64,000 nt of DNA from Lysinibacillus fusiformis (GCF_007362955.1 NZ_CP041696.1:1178001-1242000); one strand, 5' to 3'. Positions 8,508-18,214 are shown, numbered from the stretch's first letter. A program made the numbers and translations. Notes: generated by a model not told the origin, from the letters alone.

Positions 8508-9722
8508 TCACGCCCTTTGAATTTCATCTGCTAATAACGATTGTGCGTTAGACTTTAAATGATTAAGATCTTGCTCAGATAGAGGTTCGACAAACCGTGC
8601 ACCACCCGCATGCTGGTACAAATCCTTTAATATATCTTTCCATGCTGTAAGGTCCCATTGCTCCATTAAATTTATCACAGATTCAGTAGCGGCAGTTGGC
8701 TCATAGGGAGTTGTCTTTCGATGATACATCAGTTTTTGTACCCAACACATCGGCTCGATACCGTCCTCTGCCTCTCGAATGGTTTCAAGCCAAGCATCTA
8801 CCGTAGCATGTTCAAATAAGGCTTCTGCCTGCTCATCAATATTTTTCAAATGCAATTCTACTACAGATGCACCGTATTCTTGACGATTAAGAGCTAGTAC
8901 CGCCTCACACTTTGCAAGTAATTCATTTGCATGAAAAACCCCATTACAGTCAACCTCTACTGCGTTATAGACAACTGCTGAAGTTGGCACAAACGTCAAT
9001 TCAGCCGAAACTTGTGATAATGTCACATCATAAAAACCCTTGAATCCTTGCTCCTTTCGATGACGACTTTGAATATTTCCTGGATAGACGATTGGCGGCT
9101 CTTTGTGTAAAAGCTGACGCTTATGAATATGGCCAAGCGCCCAGTAATGATAATTTTTTTCTAGAAGTTGTTCTTTTTTAAAGGGGGCATAAACAGCATG
9201 TGTTGTATCACTCGATTCACTGCCATGCAACATGCCGATATGAATAGCATGTTGATCATTTGCATTGGGGTAACTGTCAATCATTGATTCCTTTATATGT
9301 CGTTCACCGTAGCTAAAGCCATATATATTAACCTGTTGACCGCGTATCTTTAATTGTACAACACTCGTTTCAGCCGGTAATTCATACACATTGCTAGGTA
9401 ATGCAAAGCGTGTCCATGAGCCATTTAAGTGATCGTGATTACCATAGCTTAAAATAACCGGTATGTTGTGCTGAAACAGTACTTCCATCCCCTCTTGAAA
9501 ACGTCTTTGAGCTTGTAGGCTGCGATGTTCGCCATCATAAAGATCACCGACAATTAGTAAAAAGTCAGGCTTCTCATTGATTGCCTTATGAATAATTTTC
9601 TCGAAAGCCTCAAAAGTACTTGTACGTATTTTTTTTAGATTTTGCTCTGGCAAACCGAATAAACCCTTAAACGGGCTATCCAAATGTAAATCTGCCATAT
9701 GGAAAAAACGAATTGCTGTCAT
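8508..9722 (-). CDS. yhaO: YhaO: Mre11/SbcD-like metallophosphoesterase
   Basis: 404 residues. The calcineurin-like phosphoesterase motifs appear in order: DLHLDSPF (about 11-18), GDLYDG (about 59-64), GNHDH (about 95-99), then MLHGSE and GHIHKRQ. The protein is a predicted DNA nuclease that partners the Rad50-like YhaN. The ribosome site TTGAGGTGA precedes ATG 9722. It is the first gene of a tightly overlapping operon with yhaN and yhaM, whose shared job is probably DNA end processing or repair. Confidence 0.95.
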   Translation of the reverse strand: MTAIRFFHMADLHLDSPFKGLFGLPEQNLKKIRTSTFEAFEKIIHKAINEKPDFLLIVGDLYDGEHRSLQAQRRFQEGMEVLFQHNIPVILSYGNHDHLNGSWTRFALPSNVYELPAETSVVQLKIRGQQVNIYGFSYGERHIKESMIDSYPNANDQHAIHIGMLHGSESSDTTHAVYAPFKKEQLLEKNYHYWALGHIHKRQLLHKEPPIVYPGNIQSRHRKEQGFKGFYDVTLSQVSAELTFVPTSAVVYNAVEVDCNGVFHANELLAKCEAVLALNRQEYGASVVELHLKNIDEQAEALFEHATVDAWLETIREAEDGIEPMCWVQKLMYHRKTTPYEPTAATESVINLMEQWDLTAWKDILKDLYQHAGGARFVEPLSEQDLNHLKSNAQSLLADEIQRA

Positions 9723-10070
9723 CCAATCACCTCAAGTAATAGATAAATTACGCCTTGGCGCAATTATGTAAGTACAAATTTTCAAATGTACTGATACCAT
9801 TGATTCCTTTTAAACGAATTATATCAAGCCTTTACAGATTATCACTTTTGGAAGTAGAACTTGTTCTGAACACTGTTAAAAGCGAATATTTGTTCTATTT
9901 TATCATAATTCATGCTAGATGAAAAAGAATTCAATAATATTTCTTCTTACTTTTATAAAAATATTTCCACATTTTTTATAAATTATCAAAATATTCACTA
10001 GTTATACCGTGAAGTTTATAATTCTTCTATGTATAATAGAAATATCTTCAAATAAAGGGTGGGGTTGAGT
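9723..10070. other. Divergent intergenic region
   Basis: 348 nt, very AT-rich, without a gene. It must hold the yhaO promoter and the promoter of the gene at 10071 (TATAAT at 10032-10037 with a weak GTGAAG 17 nt upstream). It also carries an AATTACGCCTTGGC palindrome-like motif at 9746-9769 that recurs at 20757-20780. Confidence 0.6.
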
Positions 10071-10256
10071 ATGGAGAATTACCGTTTTACAGCTTTTGAA
10101 AAAACAGGGGAAACATTATTTGATGAAACGTGGACATTTGAAAATGATGAAACCGCAAAAATAAGCGGTCAACTACAAATCGAAGAAAAAGGTGTTGCTG
10201 AAAAAACACATCGACTTGTTAATGCATCTGGTAAATTAATCTTATTCCATGTTTAA
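10071..10256 (+). CDS. Small hypothetical protein (possibly YhzD-like)
   Basis: 61 residues from ATG 10071, preceded by AAAGGGTGGGG (10054-10064). The protein is short, acidic and soluble, with alternating polar/hydrophobic residues (ENYRFTAFEKTG, LFDETWTF, KLILFHV), which suggests a small beta-rich fold. It recalls the short YhzD-type proteins of Bacillus, but that is an uncertain memory-based match. Monocistronic, with its own promoter and terminator. Function unknown. Confidence 0.65.
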   Translation: MENYRFTAFEKTGETLFDETWTFENDETAKISGQLQIEEKGVAEKTHRLVNASGKLILFHV

Positions 10257-10268
10257 ATTGGAATAAGG

Positions 10269-10302
10269 AAAGGCACGTAGCAAACAACGCTATGTGCCTT
10301 TT
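10269..10302 (+). terminator. Intrinsic terminator
   Basis: AAGGCACGTAGC pairs with GCTATGTGCCTT (one G-T pair), followed by T-rich sequence. Thirteen nt after the stop of the small gene. Confidence 0.8.
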
Positions 10303-10373
10303 AATTTTTATTCATTAGAACTAAGCCTGAAGCATTAGTAAAAGATACAAATGTACCACAGCTTAATTGCTAT

Positions 10374-11156
10374 TTATTTTCCTGCAAAGACGGGCATTCT
10401 TTTTTCTACAAACGCATGGACTCCTTCAAGGTGATCGGCTGTTTTGCGCATAGCGGATTGCCCTTCTGCTTCCATCTCTAAAATACGCTCCAATTGTGGT
10501 AAATTTTGCGCATGTAGTATTTTTTTTGTAGTAATCATAGATACAATTGGAGACGCAAGCATTTTACCTACAAGTTGGTCAGCCATTGCAAAAACAGTAC
10601 CCCCTGGAGCAACATAATCAATTAGGCCCGTTTCTTGGGCTTCCTTTGCTGATAGTACTTTGCCTTCCCATATCAGTTGTTTTGCCTTCACATTGCCGAC
10701 ACGTTCCTTCATGAAGAAATGACCACCACCATCTGGAATTAACCCAATTCCAATAAAATTCATAGCAAGTTTGCTATTTTCGCATGCAACAACTATATCT
10801 GCTCCAAGCGCTAAGCTAAAACCTAAGCCTGCCGATGCGCCATGAACTGCCGCAATAACAAGCATAGGTAGTTGGTAATAAGCCTTCACAATTCGTGTTA
10901 AATATACCATCGCTTCATTAATATCAAGTGGCTTATTTGGGTCTATCATGGCCTTTATATCACCACCAGCGGAAAAGACTTTCCCTTCCCCACGTATAAC
11001 TAAAACCTGAATTTCTTGCTCTTGTTGAAGTGCTTCAAAACATTCTGCTAATTCTCGCATCATTACATCATCCATCGCATTCATAGCCTGCGGTCGATTT
11101 AGCGTTAACGTAGCGCGACGCTCTAATTTTTCTAATGCAATTGTTGTAAATTCCAT
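10374..11156 (-). CDS. yhaR: Enoyl-CoA hydratase/isomerase family protein (YhaR-like)
   Basis: 260 residues with the crotonase fold: LNRPQAMNAMDD (about 19-30), oxyanion-hole segment FSAGGDIKAM (about 61-70) and HGASAGLGFSLALGADIV (about 104-121). The family acts on acyl-CoA thioesters, either hydrating or isomerising double bonds. B. subtilis yhaR lies in the same yha neighbourhood. The second catalytic acid region reads IGLIPDGGGHFF. The ribosome site GGGGGTGTAGAAC precedes ATG 11156. The acyl-CoA substrate is unknown. Confidence 0.88.
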   Translation of the reverse strand: MEFTTIALEKLERRATLTLNRPQAMNAMDDVMMRELAECFEALQQEQEIQVLVIRGEGKVFSAGGDIKAMIDPNKPLDINEAMVYLTRIVKAYYQLPMLVIAAVHGASAGLGFSLALGADIVVACENSKLAMNFIGIGLIPDGGGHFFMKERVGNVKAKQLIWEGKVLSAKEAQETGLIDYVAPGGTVFAMADQLVGKMLASPIVSMITTKKILHAQNLPQLERILEMEAEGQSAMRKTADHLEGVHAFVEKRMPVFAGK

Positions 11157-11295
11157 GTTCTACACCCCCGAATATGAATAGTCATTCACTATGTACTATT
11201 CGTGTTTTTTTGGAAAAATCCTTCTATCCTACGCAAAATAGCACTTGTTATGCTATATTTAATGACGAATAATGAACTAAAGGTGGTAAATCGTT

Positions 11296-12267
11296 GTGAC
11301 TCAAAAAGACTATCGCGTATTACTTTTTTATAAATATATAGCAATCGAAGACCCAGTAGCATTTGCAGCAGAGCATTTAACATTATGCACGGAAATCGGA
11401 CTGCTCGGTCGTATTTTAGTTGGCATAGAAGGCATTAACGGCACTGTTTCTGGTACTGTCGAGCAAACAGCTGCCTACATGAATCATATGAAAGTAGATG
11501 CTCGTTTTAGCGATATTATGTGGAAAGTTGATGAAGTAGAAGGACATACCTTTAAAAAAATGCATGTCCGTCCTCGTCATGAAATTGTGCATCTGGGCTT
11601 AGAAAATGACATTAATCCTTTAGAAATAACAGGAGATTATTTAACGCCAATGGAATTCATGACACGTATGCAAGAGGACAATACAGTTGTTATTGATGCA
11701 CGCAATGATTATGAGTTTGACTTAGGGCATTTCCGTGGAGCAGTGCGCCCTGATATTGAGAACTTCCGTGATTTACCTGCTTGGATGGAAGAACACAAGG
11801 AAGATTTTGCTGGCAAGAAAATATTAACTTATTGCACAGGTGGTATTCGTTGTGAAAAGTTTTCTGGCTGGTTAAAACGCGAAGGTTATGGAGAAAGTGT
11901 CGGCCAATTACATGGGGGTATCGCAACTTATGCGAAAGATCCTGAAGCAAAAGGCCAGCTATGGAATGGGCAAATGTTTGTTTTTGATCGCCGCCGCAGT
12001 GTACCAATTAATCAGGTAGAGCATGTTGTTGTCGGAAAAGATTATTTCACGGGTGAACCGACAGAACGCTATACAAATTGTGCAAACCCTGATTGCCATA
12101 AATTAATGCTGTGCGAAGAAAAACACGAGGCATTTTATATGCGTAGCTGTTCAGACAATTGCCGCCGTGCTGAACGTAACTTCTTCGTTGAGGAAAACGG
12201 ATGGACAAAAGAGCAAGTTGAAGATCAGATTGCAAAGATTGCAAAGACTCAAGTATCTACAATCTAA
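11296..12267 (+). CDS. trhO: Rhodanese-family tRNA uridine(34) hydroxylase TrhO
   Basis: 323 residues. The N-terminal ferredoxin-like domain (about 1-100) is followed by a rhodanese domain with the catalytic loop [10 protein letters not shown] (about 180-190). A C-terminal cysteine cluster ([17 protein letters not shown]) is typical of YbfQ/YceA-type proteins. TrhO hydroxylates uridine 34 of certain tRNAs as a step towards 5-methoxyuridine. GTG at 11296 is chosen because AAAGGTGG (11279-11286) is properly spaced. Confidence 0.93.
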   Translation: MTQKDYRVLLFYKYIAIEDPVAFAAEHLTLCTEIGLLGRILVGIEGINGTVSGTVEQTAAYMNHMKVDARFSDIMWKVDEVEGHTFKKMHVRPRHEIVHLGLENDINPLEITGDYLTPMEFMTRMQEDNTVVIDARNDYEFDLGHFRGAVRPDIENFRDLPAWMEEHKEDFAGKKILTYCTGGIRCEKFSGWLKREGYGESVGQLHGGIATYAKDPEAKGQLWNGQMFVFDRRRSVPINQVEHVVVGKDYFTGEPTERYTNCANPDCHKLMLCEEKHEAFYMRSCSDNCRRAERNFFVEENGWTKEQVEDQIAKIAKTQVSTI

Positions 12268-12287
12268 TTGCCACCGAGTGCAGTTTG

Positions 12288-12319
12288 AAAAAGCATCTCC
12301 CACTAGGAAGATGCTTTTT
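12288..12319 (+). terminator. Intrinsic terminator after trhO
   Basis: AAAAAGCATCT pairs with AGATGCTTTTT; ends in T5. Confidence 0.88.
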
Positions 12320-12492
12320 CGACGTTAAATAATAAATGCTGAGATAAGTATTTTATAATAGAGTGATTCACGCTTCCAGCTGAACTATACATTACTTTTT
12401 CTAAGCCGCTTTCGATTACACCCGAGCAATAAACCCACTACCTGAGCCGTACTCACTTTCACCCGAGCGAAAAGAAATAGCTGCCTTTACAA

Positions 12493-14145
12493 TTATTTAT
12501 TAGTCGCTAAATATCGGCCAACTTGTCGGCCACTAAATAGGCATCCCCCAACAAATGTACCTTCTAACGCGCGATAGCCATGCACACCGCCCCCACCAAA
12601 GCCACTGGCTTCTCCGGCTGCGTATAATCCTGATACAGGCTCACCATTCATACCGATTACAGCGCCATCTAAATTCGTCTGTAAACCTCCTAATGTCTTA
12701 CGCGTCAATATATTTAACCTCACTGCAATAAGAGGCCAATTATTGGTATCTAAAAATTTATGTGGTTTCGCAACACGAATAATTTTATCCCCAACATAAT
12801 TTCTTGCACCTTGAATTGCAGTTAGCTGTAAATCCTTCGTGAACTTATTGTCCATTTCACGGTCTCTGGCTAAAATTTGCTCCTTTATTTTCATAAAATC
12901 GAGGAGCTCATTGCCGACAAGCTTATTCATCCCATCGACTAATTCCTTTAAATCGTAGGCAATAACAAAATCCTCGCCATGATTCTTAAAAGCTTGAATC
13001 GACCTAGGTGGGCCAGGCAATATACGTTTTAATACTTCACGAATACTTTTATTTGTTAAATCAGGATTTTGCTCAGATCCCGATAAAGCAAACTCTTTTT
13101 CTATAATTTTTTCTGTCAATATAAACCACGAATAATCATAACCTGTCTTCTGAATGGCTTCTAACGTACTTAACGTATCAAATCCTGGGAAATTCGGTGC
13201 CCCAAAGCGATTCCCCTCTGCATCAAACCATAAAGAAGAAGGCCCTGGCAATATACGAATGCCATGATTTGGCCAAATAGGATCCCAATTTTTCAAGCCC
13301 TCTGTATAATGCCACATACGGTCACGATTGACGATACGTCCACCTGCATGTTCGGTAATCTCTAACATTCGGCCATCTACATATGCAGGCACTCCACAAA
13401 CCATATTTTTCGGAGGTGTGCCAAGACGCTCTGGCCAATTTTTCCGTACTAAATCTATATTTGCACCAATGCCACCACTCGCGACAATAACTGCAGTTGC
13501 TTCATACGAGAATTCACCAATACCAAGCCGGGAACTCTTCTCTCCTCGCTGCGCAAAACTTTCTGCCAATATTGTACCACTAATGCCGGTAATTCGATTA
13601 TCCTGTTGTATAAACTCATCTACACGATGTCTTGGCTTAAAGTCTAGAAAACCTGCCTTCATCGCCTTTTTTACCTTCTCAACAAAAGGCTTTACAATGC
13701 CGGGGCCAGTACCCCAAACAATATGAAACCGAGGAACCGAATTGCCATGCCCACCTGCTAATGAGCCTCCCCGTTCAGCCCAACCAACGACTGGAAAAAA
13801 ATGAATACCTAACGACTTGAGCCATTCATATTTTTCACCTGCAGCAAAATCGACATATGCCCTCGCCCATTTCTTGGCCCATGAATCTTCATCTTCCAAA
13901 CGGTCAAAGCCAGCCGTCCCTATCCAATCCTGCCATGCAAGCTCCTTACTATCCTTAATACCAAGCCTTCTTTGCTCGGGTGTATTCACCAAAAAAACGC
14001 CACCAAATGACCAAAAAGCCTGACCTCCCATCGAATTTTCAGGCTCTTGATCTACTAACACCACTTTTTTGTTTGCATCCACTAATTCACAAGCGGCAAC
14101 TAGCCCTGCCAGCCCTGCACCAACAATTGCTACATCGTATTTCAT
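12493..14145 (-). CDS. FAD-binding dehydrogenase (KstD/fumarate-reductase-like)
   Basis: 550 residues. The N-terminal Rossmann FAD site is VAIVGAGLAGLVAACELVDA (about 5-24). The C-terminal FAD segment SGLYAAGEASGFGGGGVHG is near residue 510. A long cap domain lies between, as in the succinate dehydrogenase/fumarate reductase and 3-ketosteroid delta1-dehydrogenase superfamily. No covalent-FAD histidine motif is obvious. The family oxidises or reduces an activated C-C bond; the substrate is unknown. The ribosome site GGGGGTGTAAC precedes ATG 14145. A candidate CcpA site lies 234 nt upstream. Confidence 0.8.
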   Translation of the reverse strand: MKYDVAIVGAGLAGLVAACELVDANKKVVLVDQEPENSMGGQAFWSFGGVFLVNTPEQRRLGIKDSKELAWQDWIGTAGFDRLEDEDSWAKKWARAYVDFAAGEKYEWLKSLGIHFFPVVGWAERGGSLAGGHGNSVPRFHIVWGTGPGIVKPFVEKVKKAMKAGFLDFKPRHRVDEFIQQDNRITGISGTILAESFAQRGEKSSRLGIGEFSYEATAVIVASGGIGANIDLVRKNWPERLGTPPKNMVCGVPAYVDGRMLEITEHAGGRIVNRDRMWHYTEGLKNWDPIWPNHGIRILPGPSSLWFDAEGNRFGAPNFPGFDTLSTLEAIQKTGYDYSWFILTEKIIEKEFALSGSEQNPDLTNKSIREVLKRILPGPPRSIQAFKNHGEDFVIAYDLKELVDGMNKLVGNELLDFMKIKEQILARDREMDNKFTKDLQLTAIQGARNYVGDKIIRVAKPHKFLDTNNWPLIAVRLNILTRKTLGGLQTNLDGAVIGMNGEPVSGLYAAGEASGFGGGGVHGYRALEGTFVGGCLFSGRQVGRYLATNK

Positions 14146-14378
14146 GTTACACCCCCAAAAAATCTAACTGTATTTACATACATTCTTCTCCTATCGTTGC
14201 TTTCCCTCCTATTTCTTTCGAAAAAATGACAAAGGTGTGACAAGGATTAAACGTTCGCATTCTCCAGCAACAGAAAGTGAGTTTTATTCAGATGATCTAT
14301 TTTATTCCAATTCATACCCCGATCATTTTTCTCATTTAAAAGTCGATAAACGCCCATACTAACAGTCAAAGTATATTG

Positions 14379-14392
14379 CGATAGCGCTTTCA
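14379..14392 (-). promoter_or_regulatory. Candidate cre (CcpA) site
   Basis: Minus strand reads TGAAAGCGCTATCG, matching 13 of 14 positions of the catabolite-responsive consensus TGWAANCGNTNWCW. It lies upstream of the flavoprotein gene, in an otherwise featureless gap (14146-14504). Consensus match only. Confidence 0.4.
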
Positions 14393-14504
14393 TTGTCCTC
14401 TACAAAAAGACGAACTATTTTTGTTATATATCTAAAAATAGTTCGTGATTGGTTAGTTTTCAGACTTTTGAAGTGAAGTTTTTTAATCTTTTTTAGAAAT
14501 ATTG

Positions 14505-14534
14505 TTGACAAAGGTGAACAATAGGGATTATGAT
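14505..14534 (+). promoter_or_regulatory. Predicted sigma-A promoter of the serA T-box transcript
   Basis: Perfect TTGACA (14505-14510) and TATGAT (14529-14534) with an 18-nt spacer, directly upstream of the T-box leader. Confidence 0.8.
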
Positions 14535-14544
14535 GTTATCAAAT

Positions 14545-14840
14545 TTAATCTTACAAAAATATAACGACGGAGACATGCTAGTCGCAAGAAAATCCAAAGA
14601 GAGCTGATGGTTGGTGTAAATCAGTGATTTCTACGATATAGTTCCACTCCCGAATAGATAAGCCGAACATCCAAAGTAAGCTTGTCCGTCACATGCACGT
14701 TACGCATATAGCTAAGACTGCAAGAAAGTGTCAAACATTTTCGGCAGTAATTAAGGGTGGTACCGCGAACCAATGTATTTTTCAGCCTTTCGCCCCTTAC
14801 GACACAATGGGTGTGTTTGTAAGGCGCGGAAGGCTTTTAT
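14545..14840 (+). ncRNA. T-box leader (tRNA-sensing riboswitch) upstream of serA
   Basis: The hallmark T-box sequence AGGGTGGTACCGCG lies at 14754-14767. Upstream is a Stem I region with the AGAGAGCTGATGG...GGTG distal-loop pattern (14597-14616). Downstream is a strong terminator stem (14784-14836; AGCCTT...AAGGCT) with a T-run. Uncharged tRNA pairing with the leader prevents termination. Because serA follows, a serine specifier is expected; TCT at 14630-14632 is a possible codon, but Stem I was not folded rigorously. The short open frame overlapping the leader is not a gene. Confidence 0.92.
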
Positions 14841-14959
14841 ATTGTTTTCGAATAAAGAAAGGAGATTGTTTGCATGTAAGATGTATCAATTTCACAAATT
14901 TCAGACTGTCGTATATAGAAACCACCACTATTAATTTTATTTAAAAGGAGCTAATTACA

Positions 14960-16567
14960 ATGACTACTGCTACAAAAACTATTAACGTATTTATCGCTGA
15001 TCCACTAAGTGAAGATGGTATCTTCCCTTTACGCCAAGAAAAAGATATAGATTTAAATGTTATTATCGACACAGGCCTTGCACCAGAGGAATTAATCGCA
15101 AAGATTGGTGATGTAGACGTATTACTAGTACGTTCTCAAACAACTGTGACACGTGAAGTAATCGAAGCCGCCAAAAATTTAAAATTAATCGGTCGTGCTG
15201 GTGTAGGTGTAGATAACATCGACCTTGCTGCTGCAACTGAACACGGTATTATTGTTGTCAATGCACCAGATGGTAACACAAACTCTGCTGCTGAGCATAC
15301 AATTGCCATGATGACTTCTCTTGCTCGTCACATCCCACAAGCATTCAATACACTTAAAAACGGTAAATGGGACCGTAAGTCTTATGTTGGGGTGGAGCTT
15401 AAAAACAAAACATTAGGCGTTGTCGGCTTTGGTCGTATCGGCGTAGAAGTAGCTTATCGTGCTAAAGGTCAACGTATGAATATTATGGCATACGATCCAT
15501 TCTTAACAGATGAACGTGCAAAAGAGCTTGGTGTTACAAAATCTACTGTTGAAGAAATTTGTGCTGCTGCTGATTTCATTACAGTACACACACCATTACT
15601 TCCTGAAACACGTAATCTCATCAATAAAGAGAAATTCGCTATGATGAAAGATGGCGTTCGCATCATTAACTGTGCACGTGGCGGTATCATCAACGAGGAC
15701 GATTTATATGATGCAATCGTAGAAGGTAAGGTGGCAGGTGCAGCGCTTGACGTATTCGTTTCCGAGCCAGCAACAGATCATAAACTGCTTACTTTACCAC
15801 AAGTAATTGCAACACCTCACTTAGGTGCATCAACGATTGAAGCACAAGAGTCTGTAGCAGTTGACGTATCAAATGACATCATAAAGTTCTATAAAACAGG
15901 TACTGTGACAAACCCAGTAAACATGCCTTCAATTTCGAAAGAACTACTTGCACAGGTTGAACCTTTCTTCGAATTAGCAGAAAAACTTGGTTCATTCTTA
16001 TCTCAAATAACAGCTGAGCCAGTTAAAGAAATTAACTTATCATATGCTGGTGAAGTAGCGAACTACGATGTGCGTCCATTAACATCAAACGCACTAAAAG
16101 GTCTACTTTCTAAAAATCATGGTAATCATGTGAATGACGTTAATGCTCGTTACCTATCTGAACGTATCGGCATGAAAATTAACGAACACAAAACTACAAC
16201 AGCGAAAGGCTTCACTAGCTTAATTACAATTGAAGTAAAAACAGCAAATGAAACACATACAGTTGCTGGTACATTATTAAACGGTCTTGGCGCACGTATT
16301 GTCAAAGTAGAAGATTATGTTGTTGACGTTGTGCCACAAGGTCACCTACTATATATTAAAAACACAGACAAACCAGGTGCTATCGGTCGCGTAGCAACAA
16401 AGCTTGCTGAGAAAGACATCAACATTGCAACCATGCAAGTTGGTCGTGCTCAAGTTGGCGGAACAGCTGTTATGATGTTAACAGTCGATAATGTTGTCAC
16501 AGATGAAGATTTAGCATTCGTTTCACAACTTGAAAACATCGACGAAGTAAAAGCGATTAACCTTTAA
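14960..16567 (+). CDS. serA: D-3-phosphoglycerate dehydrogenase
   Basis: 535 residues; first step of serine synthesis (3-phosphoglycerate + NAD+ to 3-phosphohydroxypyruvate). N-terminal substrate/NAD domains include [11 protein letters not shown] (about 78-88), the nucleotide loop [13 protein letters not shown] (about 154-166), the catalytic arginine/aspartate/histidine regions ([16 protein letters not shown]), an intervening ASB domain (about 320-450), and a C-terminal ACT domain (about 460-535; [12 protein letters not shown]) that is the usual site of serine feedback. AAAAGGAG precedes ATG 14960. Transcription is controlled by the T-box just upstream. Confidence 0.97.
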   Translation: MTTATKTINVFIADPLSEDGIFPLRQEKDIDLNVIIDTGLAPEELIAKIGDVDVLLVRSQTTVTREVIEAAKNLKLIGRAGVGVDNIDLAAATEHGIIVVNAPDGNTNSAAEHTIAMMTSLARHIPQAFNTLKNGKWDRKSYVGVELKNKTLGVVGFGRIGVEVAYRAKGQRMNIMAYDPFLTDERAKELGVTKSTVEEICAAADFITVHTPLLPETRNLINKEKFAMMKDGVRIINCARGGIINEDDLYDAIVEGKVAGAALDVFVSEPATDHKLLTLPQVIATPHLGASTIEAQESVAVDVSNDIIKFYKTGTVTNPVNMPSISKELLAQVEPFFELAEKLGSFLSQITAEPVKEINLSYAGEVANYDVRPLTSNALKGLLSKNHGNHVNDVNARYLSERIGMKINEHKTTTAKGFTSLITIEVKTANETHTVAGTLLNGLGARIVKVEDYVVDVVPQGHLLYIKNTDKPGAIGRVATKLAEKDINIATMQVGRAQVGGTAVMMLTVDNVVTDEDLAFVSQLENIDEVKAINL

Positions 16568-16580
16568 TTTATATTTATTT

Positions 16581-16610
16581 AAGCAGGGAGTTTAGTGCTC
16601 CCTGCTTTTT
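16581..16610 (+). terminator. Intrinsic terminator after serA
   Basis: AAGCAGGGAG pairs with CTCCCTGCTT and is followed by T-rich sequence. Confidence 0.88.
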
Positions 16611-16623
16611 ATTTTTGCTTAAA

Positions 16624-16651
16624 AGATACTTTTTTCAAAGTCATTCGTCTT
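16624..16651 (+). promoter_or_regulatory. Candidate ECF-type (autoregulatory) promoter
   Basis: AGATAC (16624-16629) and CGTCTT (16646-16651) are separated by 16 nt, like the TGAAAC-N16-CGTC pattern of Bacillus ECF promoters. The -35 match is partial; the CGTC element is good. Sits just before the sigma-factor gene. Confidence 0.4.
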
Positions 16652-16673
16652 TAAGGAAAAGGAGGTGCACATA

Positions 16674-17180
16674 TTGTCAATTGAAGAGCTATTTTATTTA
16701 CATAATCAAACGATTTTCAAATACTTATACTACCTACTCAATGATGAAAAATTAGCTGAGGATTTCACACAAGAAACCTTTATTCGCTACTTTAAATATG
16801 AACAAACAATTAAAGAAGGTGCTGAACTCGCTTGGCTAAGGCAAACTGCACGTAACCTTGCCTACGACCATTATCGTAGGAAGAAACTTATTCAATTTGT
16901 ACCTTTATTAAATCAATATGTGGAGCTTGAACCAAGCGTCACCCATACCCCACCTCAATGGCTAATCCAACAAGAAGAAACTAAAGTTCTTTACTTAGCT
17001 ATCAGCAAACTTAAGCTCACATATAGAGATGTCCTTATTTTACGTAAAATCGAGGGCTTATCTATTCAGGACACCTGTGATGTACTGGGATGGAACGAGG
17101 GTAAAGTAAAAAACACATTAAAACGTGCACTTCTTGCATTAAAAAAACAGCTTGGAGGTGAATTGGATGAAGAAGTATGA
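16674..17180 (+). CDS. ECF-type RNA polymerase sigma factor
   Basis: 168 residues from TTG 16674, which has AAGGAGG eight nt upstream. Region 2 (LAEDFTQETFIRYFK, WLRQTARNLAYDHYRRKK, about 25-75) binds core polymerase and the -10. Region 4 (YRDVLILRKIEGLSIQDTCDVLGWNEGKVKNTLKRAL, about 120-158) contains the helix-turn-helix for the -35. Length and spacing are those of group 4 sigma factors such as SigM, SigX or SigV; the exact subgroup is not assigned. It overlaps the following membrane gene by 14 nt, the usual sigma/anti-sigma arrangement. Confidence 0.88.
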   Translation: MSIEELFYLHNQTIFKYLYYLLNDEKLAEDFTQETFIRYFKYEQTIKEGAELAWLRQTARNLAYDHYRRKKLIQFVPLLNQYVELEPSVTHTPPQWLIQQEETKVLYLAISKLKLTYRDVLILRKIEGLSIQDTCDVLGWNEGKVKNTLKRALLALKKQLGGELDEEV

Positions 17181-18099
17181 GGAATCTTGGCAACATTTAC
17201 GTAAGCTGAACCCATCACAGCAACAACAGGAAAAAATGCTAAAACATATTAAAGCACCTCCAGCAATTAAATTACAACTTACGAAAGAATCTTGGAAATT
17301 CCCTGCCGTGTCAGTACTCTTTCTAGTCGTACTTTCAGTTCTAATTTTGTCGATATTACAAGGGCCGGCCGCTCCTCCACTCTCAACAGATACAGAAAAA
17401 ACAATTGCCAAAGTCTATACACGTACGAATGAAGATAAAGAAACGTTTATCGCAAAAGAATCCTGTCTTAATGTCCCTCAGCAGTGCTTTACTAATAAGC
17501 AGTATTTAACTATGCTACAACTGCAAATGGAACAAGCACCCAATGTCACAGTTTCAACTGAACAATGGAAAGCTAGTAATTATTTTTCACATGAGGATGT
17601 CCTTATTATTTTTACAGATGGCACAACCCAAAAATGGAAGGTTTTCTCCAATGATATTTTCTTGAATGTTCAAACACAGCGGGCAGTCCAACTCGAAAGA
17701 GGGTTTGATTCTATAGCCTATTACTATGATCATTTTCGTTCGAGAAAACTAGTTATAGCAAATATCTTCGTATTACTTTCACAACTAACATTATGGATTG
17801 CTAAAAAAAGGATGCCTCATACTGAACGGCGATTTTTTGCAGCCACAGTAGAACATGCCATCGCAAATGCTGTCATGCTAATATTGTTTTCAAGCATATT
17901 ATTTGGCATCTACCTTATGAATAATGTCGTACATGCGTCAATTATTTTTAGCTTATTTACTCTGTACTCCGCCATGCAAATTTACTATAGAAAAAAAGCT
18001 GGCGAACCCCGAGGCTATCTAATTGCAAGTGCGATCGTCCAATTATGTATTGGACTAGGTTTTACTTTTCTATACATTTCGTTTAATGTACATTCTTGA
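17167..18099 (+). CDS. Putative membrane anti-sigma factor
   Basis: 310 residues from ATG 17167 (GGAGGTG eight nt upstream). A cytoplasmic N-terminus of about 45 residues is followed by one membrane span (about 46-66), an extracytoplasmic domain (about 67-190, with Cys100 and Cys107), and then four more spans (about 194-212, 230-250, 255-273, 283-305). The position and coupling with the sigma gene suggest it holds the sigma factor at the membrane. No zinc-type HxxxCxxC anti-sigma motif is present. The multi-span C-terminus is unlike the single-span RsiW/RsiV type and may combine two roles, as the separate YhdL and YhdK do in the sigM operon. That comparison is inference. Confidence 0.65.
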   Translation: MKKYEESWQHLRKLNPSQQQQEKMLKHIKAPPAIKLQLTKESWKFPAVSVLFLVVLSVLILSILQGPAAPPLSTDTEKTIAKVYTRTNEDKETFIAKESCLNVPQQCFTNKQYLTMLQLQMEQAPNVTVSTEQWKASNYFSHEDVLIIFTDGTTQKWKVFSNDIFLNVQTQRAVQLERGFDSIAYYYDHFRSRKLVIANIFVLLSQLTLWIAKKRMPHTERRFFAATVEHAIANAVMLILFSSILFGIYLMNNVVHASIIFSLFTLYSAMQIYYRKKAGEPRGYLIASAIVQLCIGLGFTFLYISFNVHS

Positions 18100-18108
18100 A
18101 TAACTGAT

Positions 18109-18145
18109 GCTGTCCAATAACAATAATTTATTGGATGGCATTTTT
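18109..18145 (+). terminator. Intrinsic terminator after the anti-sigma gene
   Basis: GCTGTCCAATAA pairs with TTATTGGATGGC (G-T pair included) followed by a T-run. Confidence 0.8.
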
Positions 18146-18155
18146 GTTATGCCAT

Positions 18156-18190
18156 AAAAAAAAGTATCCCAGAAAGTCTTCTGAGATACA
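18156..18190 (-). terminator. Terminator of the aromatic catabolic operon
   Basis: On the minus strand GTATCTCAGAA pairs with TTCTGGGATAC and is followed by eight T. Lies 25 nt after the aldehyde dehydrogenase stop. Confidence 0.85.
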
Positions 18191-18214
18191 CCTACCGAAG
18201 TGAATGTTTGCCTC

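Noticed and set aside
14693..14944. Open frame within the serA leader
   Set aside because: It overlaps the T-box core and terminator, which explain the sequence.
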